From an uncultured Dorea sp. (GTDB taxonomy: Bacteria; Bacillota; Clostridia; Lachnospirales; Lachnospiraceae), in NCBI GenBank assembly GCA_910585725.1, contig CAJUFA010000015.1, forward strand, positions 19,928 through 83,927: 64,000 nucleotides of DNA, written 5' to 3'. Below the pieces are notes generated by a model. That model was not told the DNA's origin. It did no database searches and saw nothing but the letters and a program-made list of their open reading frames with translations. Both the position numbers and the translations under genes were made by a program. Shown here piece by piece: positions 36,498 to 44,311 of this stretch (positions are counted from its first letter, which is position 1; each line of letters opens with the position of its first letter).

Positions 36498-37063
36498 TGC
36501 TTTATCTTATAACAGGCGGAAGCGGGAGCGGTAAATCAGAGTATGCCGAAGACCTGCTGCGTGATCTTTGTAAAGATCAGACAGAAGGGCTCGTCTATGT
36601 CGCGACGATGTTTCCTTACGGCGATGAGACGAAGGAGAAGATCCGACGGCATCGGCGGATGCGAAGGGACAAGGGGTTTGAGACGATCGAGTGTTATACG
36701 GATTTGGGCGGTATAACCGGAGAAATTAAGAAATACGGTACTGACGTCTCTGTGTTGATCGAATGTGTCTCGAATCTGGTATCGAATGAATTATTTTTTT
36801 CGGATACATCTTATGAAGACCAGATAAAACAAGGAGAAAATGTGGTAAATAGGATTCTGAGAGGAGTTGAAGCCGTCAGACAGGAGGTCTGGAATGTGGT
36901 GATCGTGACTAACGAGGTCAATTCGGAAGGACTTGCATATACTCCCTCGATGATGGATTATAAGCAGGTCTTAGGCGAAGTTAACCGCCGTCTGGCCGAA
37001 ATGGCAGACAAAGTGACGGAGGTCGTATACGGAATACCGTTGGAGGTGAAGAGCAGGTTATGA
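36497..37063 (+). CDS. cobU: CobU-type adenosylcobinamide kinase / guanylyltransferase
   Basis: A 188-residue protein with Walker A LITGGSGSGKSEYAEDLL, the YVATMFPYGDETKEKIRRHR region containing the expected guanylylated His, and GFETIECYTDL. The later part, IVTNEVNSEGLAYTPSMM, departs from the usual EVGxGxVP-like loop. It should phosphorylate and guanylylate adenosylcobinamide. The next gene encodes a second, truncated CobU-like domain with the opposite pattern of conserved residues. It overlaps that gene by 4 bp (ATGA). Confidence 0.85.
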   Translation: MLYLITGGSGSGKSEYAEDLLRDLCKDQTEGLVYVATMFPYGDETKEKIRRHRRMRRDKGFETIECYTDLGGITGEIKKYGTDVSVLIECVSNLVSNELFFSDTSYEDQIKQGENVVNRILRGVEAVRQEVWNVVIVTNEVNSEGLAYTPSMMDYKQVLGEVNRRLAEMADKVTEVVYGIPLEVKSRL

Positions 37064-38166
37064 AGATGATTATAGGAGGGGCATTTCAGGGGAAGCTTCG
37101 TTATGCCATGAAAATGTATCCAGATATTACTTGGGCAGACGGAAAGGTCTGTTCCTATGAAGAAATAAAGACATGCGAGGGCATCTGCCATCTGGAAGCA
37201 TATATCCGCCGTGCCATGCAGGAAGAAGAGGCTCCGCTTTATCTTGAGACGTTAAATGAGTTGGCCAAGATCAATCCCCGGATCGTAGTGATCAGCGACG
37301 AGGTCGGATACGGGCTGGTGCCTGCAGATCCTTTTGAACGAAGATACCGTGAGACGGCCGGGCGCATCTGTACCAGGCTGGCGGCCGACGCCGCACAGGT
37401 TGACAGAGTAGTATGCGGAATCGGGACCACCATTAAGAAAGAGGAACCGCCTTTGAATGAGACGCTGCGGGAAGAGGTACAGTTAGCAGAGGAGAGGGGG
37501 TCAGAAAAGGATATACCGTCGGCAGAAGGAGTGGTAAATAGGGTATCTTTAGAACAGATATTGCCGGAAGAGATAGAGAAGAGAAGCTTTGAGATCATTA
37601 CGAAGGAGCTGGGGGACATACCCCTTGTCCCCGGGACAGAAGCTATTGTGAAGCGGTGTATCCATACCAGCGCGGATTTCGAGTACGCCAGGAATCTGGT
37701 GTTTTCCGAACAGGCGGCAGAGAAGATACAGAAGGCTATCCGGGAGGGCGCTTCCATCGTGACGGATACACAGATGGTGAAAGCGGGGATCAATAAGAAG
37801 AAACTGGGGCAGTACGGCGGCAAAGTCCATTGCTTCATGAGTGATGAAGATGTTGCAAAGGAAGCGAAACGCCGCGGCGTGACCCGCGCGGCCGTCAGTA
37901 TGGAGAAAGCGGCGGGGCTTCATGAGAAACTGATCTTTGCGGTTGGAAACGCGCCGACGGCGCTGATCAGACTGTATGAATTGATCCGGGAAGAAAACTT
38001 TAAGCCGGAAGCGATCATAGGGGTTCCGGTGGGATTCGTGAACGTCGTGCAGTCGAAGGAACGGATACTTACACTTGAGGACATTCCCTATATTGTTGCA
38101 AGAGGGCGAAAGGGAGGAAGCAATATAGCGGCATGTATCTGTAATGCGCTATTGTATACTTTATAA
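37060..38166 (+). CDS. cbiC: CobU-like domain fused to cobalt-precorrin-8 methylmutase (CbiC)
   Basis: A 368-residue fusion. Residues 1-130 resemble a CobU reduced at both ends: the P-loop is degenerate (IIGGAFQGKLRY, no Ser/Thr after Lys) and the guanylylated-His segment is absent, but the late loop ISDEVGYGLVPADPFERRYR is canonical. A charged linker follows (about 130-165). Residues about 170-368 are a complete CbiC with catalytic His in VKRCIHTSADFEYARNLVF, SIVTDTQMVKAGI, VGNAPTALIRLYELI and ARGRKGGSNIAACICNAL. CbiC moves the C11 methyl to C12, forming cobyrinate. The N-terminal domain may be a pseudo-kinase partner of CobU. Confidence 0.88.
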   Translation: MKMIIGGAFQGKLRYAMKMYPDITWADGKVCSYEEIKTCEGICHLEAYIRRAMQEEEAPLYLETLNELAKINPRIVVISDEVGYGLVPADPFERRYRETAGRICTRLAADAAQVDRVVCGIGTTIKKEEPPLNETLREEVQLAEERGSEKDIPSAEGVVNRVSLEQILPEEIEKRSFEIITKELGDIPLVPGTEAIVKRCIHTSADFEYARNLVFSEQAAEKIQKAIREGASIVTDTQMVKAGINKKKLGQYGGKVHCFMSDEDVAKEAKRRGVTRAAVSMEKAAGLHEKLIFAVGNAPTALIRLYELIREENFKPEAIIGVPVGFVNVVQSKERILTLEDIPYIVARGRKGGSNIAACICNALLYTL

Positions 38167-38204
38167 CAGTGATCGAGATAAACGAATCCAGGAGGATAGA
38201 AGAG

Positions 38205-38897
38205 ATGAAGGGAATATTGTACGGCGTGGGCGTCGGTCCGGGGGATCCAAGGCTGATGACATGCCTTGCGGTGGAGACGGTCAGGAAGTGTCCTGTGATA
38301 GCAGCGCCCGCCGACGGCAGGGAACATGCGTTAAGTTACAGAATAGCAGAGGGTATTGTGGAAGGTCTGAAGGAGAAGGAGTGTCTGAACCTGTCCACTC
38401 CTATGACTAAGGACAGACGGATACTGGAACAGAATTATGAGACGGCGGCCGGGAAGATTATTGAGCAGTTAAAGCAGGGCAGGGATGTGGCATATCTTAC
38501 CCTTGGAGATCCGACGATCTACTCTACTTATATCTACATTCACCGTATTGTTAAGGAGAGGGGGTTTGAGACGCGGATTATTAATGGTATCCCGTCGTTC
38601 TGCGCGGTAGCGGCGAAGTTAGGAGACAGCCTGGTCGACCGTTCGGAGCAGCTTCATATCATACCGTCTACCTACGATATCGAAGAGGCTTTGACATACC
38701 CGGGGGGCAAGGTGCTTATGAAAGCAGGTTCAAAGCTTCCTGTTGTAAAGAAGACGCTTACGGAGAAGGGGATGACAGGAATCATGGTGGAGAACTGCGG
38801 TTTGTCAGACGAATGTATATATGATAACATAGAGGATATGCCGGATACGGCGAGTTATTACACGATAGTTGTGGTAAAAGAGAAAGAACATGATTGA
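38205..38897 (+). CDS. cbiL: Cobalt-precorrin-2 / precorrin-2 (C20)-methyltransferase
   Basis: A 230-residue methyltransferase from ATG 38205 with AGGAGG 9 nt upstream. LYGVGVGPGDPRLMTCLAVE, LTLGDPTIYSTYIYIHRIV and INGIPSFCAVAAKLGDSLVD match CbiL/CobI. An in-frame ATG at 38169 lacks a ribosome site. It methylates C20, early in the pathway even though it is encoded late in the operon. It overlaps the following ABC gene by 8 bp. Confidence 0.94.
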   Translation: MKGILYGVGVGPGDPRLMTCLAVETVRKCPVIAAPADGREHALSYRIAEGIVEGLKEKECLNLSTPMTKDRRILEQNYETAAGKIIEQLKQGRDVAYLTLGDPTIYSTYIYIHRIVKERGFETRIINGIPSFCAVAAKLGDSLVDRSEQLHIIPSTYDIEEALTYPGGKVLMKAGSKLPVVKKTLTEKGMTGIMVENCGLSDECIYDNIEDMPDTASYYTIVVVKEKEHD

Positions 38898-39732
38898 ACT
38901 TAAGAACCTCACAAAACAATACGATGGGTTTACCGCCGTAGATAATCTGAATCTGACCATTGACACAGGGGAATTTTTCGGACTTCTGGGTCCTAACGGC
39001 GCGGGAAAATCTACGACGATAGGGATGCTGTCGACGCTTTTCCTTCCGACAGAGGGGGAGATTCGGATTGACGGAGAGAGGCTGACCAGGCAGAATACCG
39101 CTTTGAAGCGAAAGATCAGCGTGGTGACGCAGGAATATTCCATGCGGCAGGATATGACCATAGAGGAGATTATGGAGTATCAGGGAAGATTATATTTTGT
39201 GCCGAAGAAGCAGAGACGTAAGAAGACCCAGGAATTACTGGAATTCTGCGGTCTGATGGATTACAGGAGACGTACGGTGCGGAAACTGTCAGGAGGAATG
39301 AAGCGCAAGCTGATGGTGTGCCGCGCGCTGCTTACCGAGCCGGAGATTCTGCTGCTGGATGAGCCTACTGCGGGTATGGACGCGCTGGCAAGACGGCAGA
39401 TGTGGAATCTGCTGAAAAGATTGAATCGGAATCGTCTGACGATCCTTCTCACCACACATTATATGGAAGAGGCCGAGATTCTCTGTGACCGCGTGGGTTT
39501 GATGGACCGCGGACGCCTGAAAGAATTGGACGCGCCGAGGGCAATGATTGAAAGGTTGGGACGGTATGCGGTGGATCAGGCGGAGGAAGAGGAGATGAGA
39601 AGCCTTTTCTTTCAGACGCAGGAGGAAGCGGTTCGGTATATAGCCGGATTAAAAGACGACGCTTCTCTTAGAAATACGACGCTGGAAGATGTATTTCTGG
39701 AGAAAGTTGGAAAATATCTGGAGAAGCGGTAA
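38890..39732 (+). CDS. ABC-2 type transporter ATP-binding protein
   Basis: A 280-residue ATPase with Walker A GLLGPNGAGKSTTIGMLSTL, signature KLSGGMKRKLMVCRALL, Walker B EILLLDEPTAGMDAL and switch His TTHYMEEAE. The sequence is of the drug/exporter DRA family, not the BtuD type. Overlap with cbiL and adjacency to an ABC-2 permease and a NEAT-like protein place it inside the cobalamin train. Export or membrane insertion of a corrinoid-related molecule or protein is a guess; the substrate cannot be read. Confidence 0.88.
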   Translation: MIELKNLTKQYDGFTAVDNLNLTIDTGEFFGLLGPNGAGKSTTIGMLSTLFLPTEGEIRIDGERLTRQNTALKRKISVVTQEYSMRQDMTIEEIMEYQGRLYFVPKKQRRKKTQELLEFCGLMDYRRRTVRKLSGGMKRKLMVCRALLTEPEILLLDEPTAGMDALARRQMWNLLKRLNRNRLTILLTTHYMEEAEILCDRVGLMDRGRLKELDAPRAMIERLGRYAVDQAEEEEMRSLFFQTQEEAVRYIAGLKDDASLRNTTLEDVFLEKVGKYLEKR

Positions 39733-39777
39733 GCAGAGAGACAGGTTGGCAGAATTTATATACGTTAGATTTGGAGA

Positions 39778-40518
39778 ATGTCAGATATGGGAATTGTAAC
39801 CGTATTGTGGGAAAAATGGGTGGAATTCAGAAGGGATTTTTATAAGATTACATTGGCGGCAATGATTGCTCCATTGATGTATATTCTGGTTTTCGGCATG
39901 GGAATCCAGACGATTTCTCATGGGCAGCCTTACCTTAATTTCCTGATTCCCGGCGTGGTGGCGCTGACTACCATGAATGGCAGCTTTAACGCCATCGCCC
40001 AGAATCTGAATGTACAGAGGCTGTATGAGAAAGCGTTCGATCAGGTGATGATCTCGCCGACGCCTTTATGGCAGTTTATTGCAGGACAGATTATCGGGGG
40101 GAGCCTGCGGGGGATCTATGCCGGCTGTATCATCATCCTTCTGGTGCTGCCCATAGGGATTCACCTTTGCTTCAACGGATGGTCGTTTCTCATTATGTTT
40201 TTGAATGGAGCCGTGTTTTCAACCCTTGGGGTGGTGGTTTCCTTTTACGCCAGGAGTCATACGGATGTACCGCGTTTTTCAAATTATGTAATTATGCCTA
40301 TGGCTTATTTATGTAATACGTTTTTCTCGTCGGATTCCATACCCCATGGATTGAGGGAGGTGATCCAGTACCTGCCTCTTTCGCAGACAAGCAGTATGAT
40401 CCGAAGTATCGCGAATGAGGAACCATTTTCCTATTCGGGCGTCGGGATTCTGGCGGCTTACCTTGCCGTACTGACGGCGTTGGCGTTCTGTTTTCTCTAT
40501 AAGAAGAAAAATCTGTAG
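39778..40518 (+). CDS. ABC-2 type transporter permease
   Basis: A 246-residue six-helix permease of the ABC-2/NodJ type (ITLAAMIAPLMYILVFGMGI near residues 20-40, FLIPGVVALTTMNGSF, PLWQFIAGQIIGGSLRGIYA, and a final helix before KKKNL). It forms an exporter with the preceding ATPase. The 45-bp gap contains a short ribosome site only. Confidence 0.87.
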   Translation: MSDMGIVTVLWEKWVEFRRDFYKITLAAMIAPLMYILVFGMGIQTISHGQPYLNFLIPGVVALTTMNGSFNAIAQNLNVQRLYEKAFDQVMISPTPLWQFIAGQIIGGSLRGIYAGCIIILLVLPIGIHLCFNGWSFLIMFLNGAVFSTLGVVVSFYARSHTDVPRFSNYVIMPMAYLCNTFFSSDSIPHGLREVIQYLPLSQTSSMIRSIANEEPFSYSGVGILAAYLAVLTALAFCFLYKKKNL

Positions 40519-40549
40519 AAGAGACGAAGAGTGGAAAAGGGTGAGGCAT

Positions 40550-41140
40550 ATGAGATGCAAAAAGGATGGTAAAAAGAGAATAATAGGGAAATATATCGTT
40601 ATCTTAGCGGGATTCGCTTTTCTGTGCGCGGCAGAAGGAAAAGGGAGCTGCCGGAATGTGACGGCGGCAGATTCTTCAGCGGCGCGTGCGCTGGCGGACG
40701 GAAATTATGCGGTGGATGTGGTTTTGACGGGCGGGAGCGGAAAGGCCAGTGTGGAATCGCCGACTCTGTTAATAGCAGAGGAGGGACGGTATTTTGCCAG
40801 GATTACATGGAGCAGTCCGAATTATGATTATATGGTGGTGGATGGAGAGACATACTATAATCAAAACACGGACGGAGGCAATTCCAGATTCCAGATCCCC
40901 GTACTTGCATTTGACGAGGAAATGCCGGTGATCGCGGATACGGTGGCAATGGGAGCGCCCCATGAGATAGCGTATACGCTCCGTTTTTATTCGGATTCGG
41001 TGGGCAGCGAGAGCAGTCTGCCTCAGGAGGGAGCCAAACGTGTATTGATCATGGCGGCCGTTATCATTATAGCAGGCGGGATTTTGAACTACTTTATCAA
41101 CAAGAGAAGAAAAAGGGATTACCTGGGAGCAGATAGATGA
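40550..41140 (+). CDS. Cell-surface NEAT-like protein with C-terminal membrane anchor
   Basis: A 196-residue protein with an N-terminal hydrophobic segment (about 14-30), a single beta-sandwich-like domain at about 45-145 and a C-terminal transmembrane helix plus basic tail (VLIMAAVIIIAGGILNYFI then NKRRKRD). Domain motifs are LTGGSGKASVESPTLLI, SSPNYDYMVVDGETYY, RFQIPVLAFDEEMPVIADT and APHEIAYTLRFY, closely parallel to the domain in the first gene behind the riboswitch. NEAT and related folds bind haem or similar tetrapyrroles through Tyr residues; corrinoid binding is inferred from the operon. ATG 40550 is preferred over GTG 40541 on ribosome-site spacing. Confidence 0.72.
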   Translation: MRCKKDGKKRIIGKYIVILAGFAFLCAAEGKGSCRNVTAADSSAARALADGNYAVDVVLTGGSGKASVESPTLLIAEEGRYFARITWSSPNYDYMVVDGETYYNQNTDGGNSRFQIPVLAFDEEMPVIADTVAMGAPHEIAYTLRFYSDSVGSESSLPQEGAKRVLIMAAVIIIAGGILNYFINKRRKRDYLGADR

Positions 41141-41724
41141 ATATAAAGAGTGAAAAACAGTTTTTAAGTATCCGTGAGTTGACGGCGGGAGGCTTATTCG
41201 CGGCATTGATCGCCGTCGGCGCGTTTATTAAGATAACATTGCCGACAGAACCGATACCGATGCATTTTACTCTGCAGTGGTTCTTTGTACTGCTTGCGGG
41301 ACTTTTGCTGAACAAACGTCTTGCGGGAGTCAGCGTAGGAGTATATCTGCTGATCGGGCTGGCCGGCGTGCCGGTATTTGCTTCGGGAGGAGGACCGTCC
41401 TATCTGCTTCGGCCCGGGTTCGGTTACTTGCTTGGATTTGCGGCTGCGGCGTATATTATGGCCTGGATGTGCGAACGAGTGGGGGCGCTTCGTTTCGGGA
41501 AGCTTCTGCTGATCTCTTTTGCCGGACTCCTGGTATATTATGGAATCGGAATGGTATACTATTTTTTCATCTGCCGTTTTCTGATCTTTCAGGAGGTAAC
41601 CTGGAAGATATTATTGATCAACGGATTTCTGCTGACCGCGGGGGCTGATTTTGTCCTGTGTGCCGTGGCCGTGGGGGTGGCGGCAAAGTTACGCGGCGTT
41701 GTCAGGGATTCCTTATATGGATAG
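41137..41724 (+). CDS. BioY-family ECF transporter S component
   Basis: A 195-residue membrane protein with the BioY layout: LTAGGLFAALIAVGAFIKI, LQWFFVLLAGLLL, LIGLAGVPVFASGGG and the GYLLGFAAAAYI motif. The usual PTGGYLLGF appears here as PGFGYLLGF. BioY proteins take up biotin with a shared EcfAAT module, which is not encoded here. Location inside the cobalamin train, with a 4-bp overlap with the NEAT-like gene, raises the possibility of a different substrate, such as a lower-ligand precursor. Biotin remains the default. Confidence 0.82.
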   Translation: MNIKSEKQFLSIRELTAGGLFAALIAVGAFIKITLPTEPIPMHFTLQWFFVLLAGLLLNKRLAGVSVGVYLLIGLAGVPVFASGGGPSYLLRPGFGYLLGFAAAAYIMAWMCERVGALRFGKLLLISFAGLLVYYGIGMVYYFFICRFLIFQEVTWKILLINGFLLTAGADFVLCAVAVGVAAKLRGVVRDSLYG

Positions 41725-41765
41725 TAGAAGGAGATATACAGAAGATGTCAGAAGGAGTATGAAGT

Positions 41766-41813
41766 ATGGCAGCAAAGAATAAATATAAAAAGACGTCGTA
41801 TAAAGAAGGATAA
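41766..41813 (+). CDS. Possible 15-residue lysine-rich small ORF
   Basis: ATG 41766 begins a 15-codon frame rich in Lys (MAAKNKYKKTSYKEG) with AGAAGGAG about 9 nt upstream, ending 3 bp before hemC. It may be translated to couple hemC expression, or be chance. No homologue is recognised. Confidence 0.2.
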   Translation: MAAKNKYKKTSYKEG

Positions 41814-41816
41814 GAT

Positions 41817-42695
41817 ATGGAGAAGATCAGGATTGGAACAAGAAAGAGCCGGCTTGCATGTATCCAGGCCGATATCGTGGCAGAGTATATCAGGCTTCAC
41901 TGCAAAGGGTACGAAGCCGAGCTCGTGAAGCTTACGACAACAGGGGATAAGATCTTGTCTAAGAAGTTGGATGAGATAGGGCAGAAAGGGTTATTTGTCA
42001 AGGAGCTAGACAGTGCGCTGATGGAGAGGATTACGGATCTTTCGGTGCACTCCTTAAAGGATATGCCGATGGAAATTCCAAAGGAGCTTCCTATTATCGG
42101 GGTTTCCGGACGAGAGGATGCAAGGGACGTGCTGGTATTGCCCGAGGGAGTCAGAGAATATGATTACCGCGGTCCCATCGGCTGCTCCAGTAACAGGCGG
42201 ATACTGCAGCTTAACGAGTTATATCCCAAGGTCAGGATTAAGACTGTGCGGGGAAATGTCCTGACAAGGCTGAATAAGCTGGACAGCGGAGAATACGGCG
42301 CGTTGGTTCTGGCGGCGGCGGGGTTAAAAAGGCTGGGGCTTGGCGGACGTATCAGCAGGTATTTCTCGGTGGAAGAGATGGTACCGGCCGCCGGGCAGGG
42401 GATTCTCGGAATTCAGGGCCGGGCAGACAGATCTTATGGGTTTCTGCAGGGTTTTTTTGATCCGGAGGCTATGGACTGCGCCCGCTGCGAGAGAGCTTAC
42501 ATGACTGAGATGAACGGGGGCTGTTCCCTTCCGATGGGCGTATATGCAGAAATTCTGGATGAGAAGCGGATGAAAGCGCTGGGGCTTTATTACGACGAGG
42601 CGTCTAATGCGTCGCACAGGATGTGCATGACGGGAGAACGAAGCGATCCTGAGGCGCTGGGGATCGAACTGGCAAGGAAAATCAAAGAGCAATAG
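41817..42695 (+). CDS. hemC: Hydroxymethylbilane synthase (porphobilinogen deaminase)
   Basis: A 292-residue protein with RIGTRKSRLACIQADIVA, the DLSVHSLKDMPMEIP motif, GCSSNRRILQL and VRGNVLTRLNKLD. The dipyrromethane-cofactor Cys is in EMNGGCSLPMGVYAE. It polymerises four porphobilinogens, feeding uroporphyrinogen III synthesis for the corrin ring. hemA, hemL and hemB are not in the window. Confidence 0.96.
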   Translation: MEKIRIGTRKSRLACIQADIVAEYIRLHCKGYEAELVKLTTTGDKILSKKLDEIGQKGLFVKELDSALMERITDLSVHSLKDMPMEIPKELPIIGVSGREDARDVLVLPEGVREYDYRGPIGCSSNRRILQLNELYPKVRIKTVRGNVLTRLNKLDSGEYGALVLAAAGLKRLGLGGRISRYFSVEEMVPAAGQGILGIQGRADRSYGFLQGFFDPEAMDCARCERAYMTEMNGGCSLPMGVYAEILDEKRMKALGLYYDEASNASHRMCMTGERSDPEALGIELARKIKEQ

Positions 42696-42707
42696 GAGTA
42701 ACGAGAT

Positions 42708-44228
42708 ATGGGTCAAGCAGGTAAGGTATGGCTGGTGGGAGCAGGTCCGGGTTCGGCGGATCTTCTGACCGTGAAAGCCTTAAGGCTTCTGAATACAAGC
42801 GATTGTATTGTGTACGACAGATTGATTGGGAGAGAGGTTCTGGCTTTATTGCCGGCGGATAAAGAGTTGATCGACGTGGGAAAGTCTGCCGGAAATCACA
42901 CGGCGCCCCAGTCTGAGATCAATCGGATACTGGTGAGGGAGGCAAAGCGCGGCAGGAAAGTGGTGCGTCTGAAAGGAGGCGATCCCTTCTTATTCGGAAG
43001 AGGCGGAGAGGAATTAGAAGCCTTGCAGAAAGAAGAGATTCCCTTTGAGGTGGTTCCGGGGGTATCGTCAAGCATCGCGGTTCCGGCTTATAACGGGATT
43101 CCGGTTACCCACAGGGATTATGTGTCCGGCGTACATATTATTACGGGACACCGCAGGGCCGGGAAAAGTGAAGAGATAGATTACGGCGCGCTCGTGCAGA
43201 CGAAGGGAACTCTGGTATTTCTCATGGGCGCCGGAGCGCTTAATGAGATCATGAGAGGGCTTCTGGCCGCGGGAATGAAGCCTGATATGCCGGCCGCCGT
43301 CTTACAGCAGGGAACCACGGCTTTACAGAGGCGTATCACAGCGACAGTCGAAACGTTGGCAGAGGAGGCGAGGAAGCAGAAGATCCAGACGCCTTCGATT
43401 ATTGTCGTGGGAGAGGTCTGCAGATTGTCGGAACAGTTTGCCTGGTATGAGAAGCTACCGCTATCAGGGGAAAGGATTCTTGTAACACGGCCTGTAGAGC
43501 GGGGCTTTAAGCTGCAGGAGAGCTTAAGGGCGCTGGGAGCAGAGACGCTGTCTGTTCCAGTGATTCGGACGGTTCCGGTAGACGACAGGGAACGTGTTCT
43601 GGAGATAAAAAGGGAGATTGGGAGACTATCCGAATATCAGGTATTGGTATTTACGTCGCCATACGGCGTAGAACGTTTTTTTGATCTCTTATCTGAGGCC
43701 GGGATGGACGTCCGCCGGGTATCGCATATGAAGTTCGCCGTGATCGGGCAAGGTACGGCGGACACATTAAAGGGGAAAGGAATCCGGGCGGATTATATGC
43801 CTGGGAAGTATGACGGAGGTTCTCTTGGAAGACTGCTTGCCGAAAGTTTGGAGGATGGTACGAGGATCCTGCTTGCCAGGTCATCCATAGGAGGAACGGA
43901 GATCCTCAAAGAGCTTGAGAAGAATCCGGCGCTTGTCTTTAAAGACCTGGCTGTCTATGATACAAAGTTTCTGGCGGAACAGGAGACGCGCCTGCGTTCC
44001 TTTATGGAAGAAGGGGGCGTTACGAAAGTGATCTTCACAAGCAGCTCCGCCGTGGAAGGTTTCGTAAGACTGTTAGGAACATTTCCTTATCATAGCGTAC
44101 AGGCAGTATGTATCGGCGGAAAGACCGCGAAGACGGCAGAGAGCGCCGGCATGCAGACGGTGACTGCAGGCAATGCCACAGTTGAGGATATCGTGGCTTG
44201 TACGCTTTATATTTCTCATGGCGTATGA
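42708..44228 (+). CDS. cobA-hemD: Fused uroporphyrinogen-III C-methyltransferase and uroporphyrinogen-III synthase
   Basis: A 506-residue fusion. Residues 1-245 are a SAM-dependent uroporphyrinogen III methyltransferase (LVGAGPGSADLLTVKALRLL, VRLKGGDPFLFGRGGEE, VPGVSSSIAVPAYNGIPVTH, FLMGAGALNEIM). Residues about 255-506 are HemD-like (ILVTRPVERGFKLQESLRAL, VFTSPYGVERFFDLL, FTSSSAVEGFVRLL). The protein cyclises hydroxymethylbilane with D-ring inversion and then makes precorrin-2. The fusion is common in Clostridia. Precorrin-2 dehydrogenase, needed next in the anaerobic route, is not fused and not seen nearby. Confidence 0.95.
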   Translation: MGQAGKVWLVGAGPGSADLLTVKALRLLNTSDCIVYDRLIGREVLALLPADKELIDVGKSAGNHTAPQSEINRILVREAKRGRKVVRLKGGDPFLFGRGGEELEALQKEEIPFEVVPGVSSSIAVPAYNGIPVTHRDYVSGVHIITGHRRAGKSEEIDYGALVQTKGTLVFLMGAGALNEIMRGLLAAGMKPDMPAAVLQQGTTALQRRITATVETLAEEARKQKIQTPSIIVVGEVCRLSEQFAWYEKLPLSGERILVTRPVERGFKLQESLRALGAETLSVPVIRTVPVDDRERVLEIKREIGRLSEYQVLVFTSPYGVERFFDLLSEAGMDVRRVSHMKFAVIGQGTADTLKGKGIRADYMPGKYDGGSLGRLLAESLEDGTRILLARSSIGGTEILKELEKNPALVFKDLAVYDTKFLAEQETRLRSFMEEGGVTKVIFTSSSAVEGFVRLLGTFPYHSVQAVCIGGKTAKTAESAGMQTVTAGNATVEDIVACTLYISHGV

Positions 44229-44311
44229 TTGATTTTAGTAATAAAGCGCCTGGAGAAAATGGAAACAGGTGAGAATCTAACGAATATAGAAGAAAAGAAA
44301 AGGAGAGGAAG

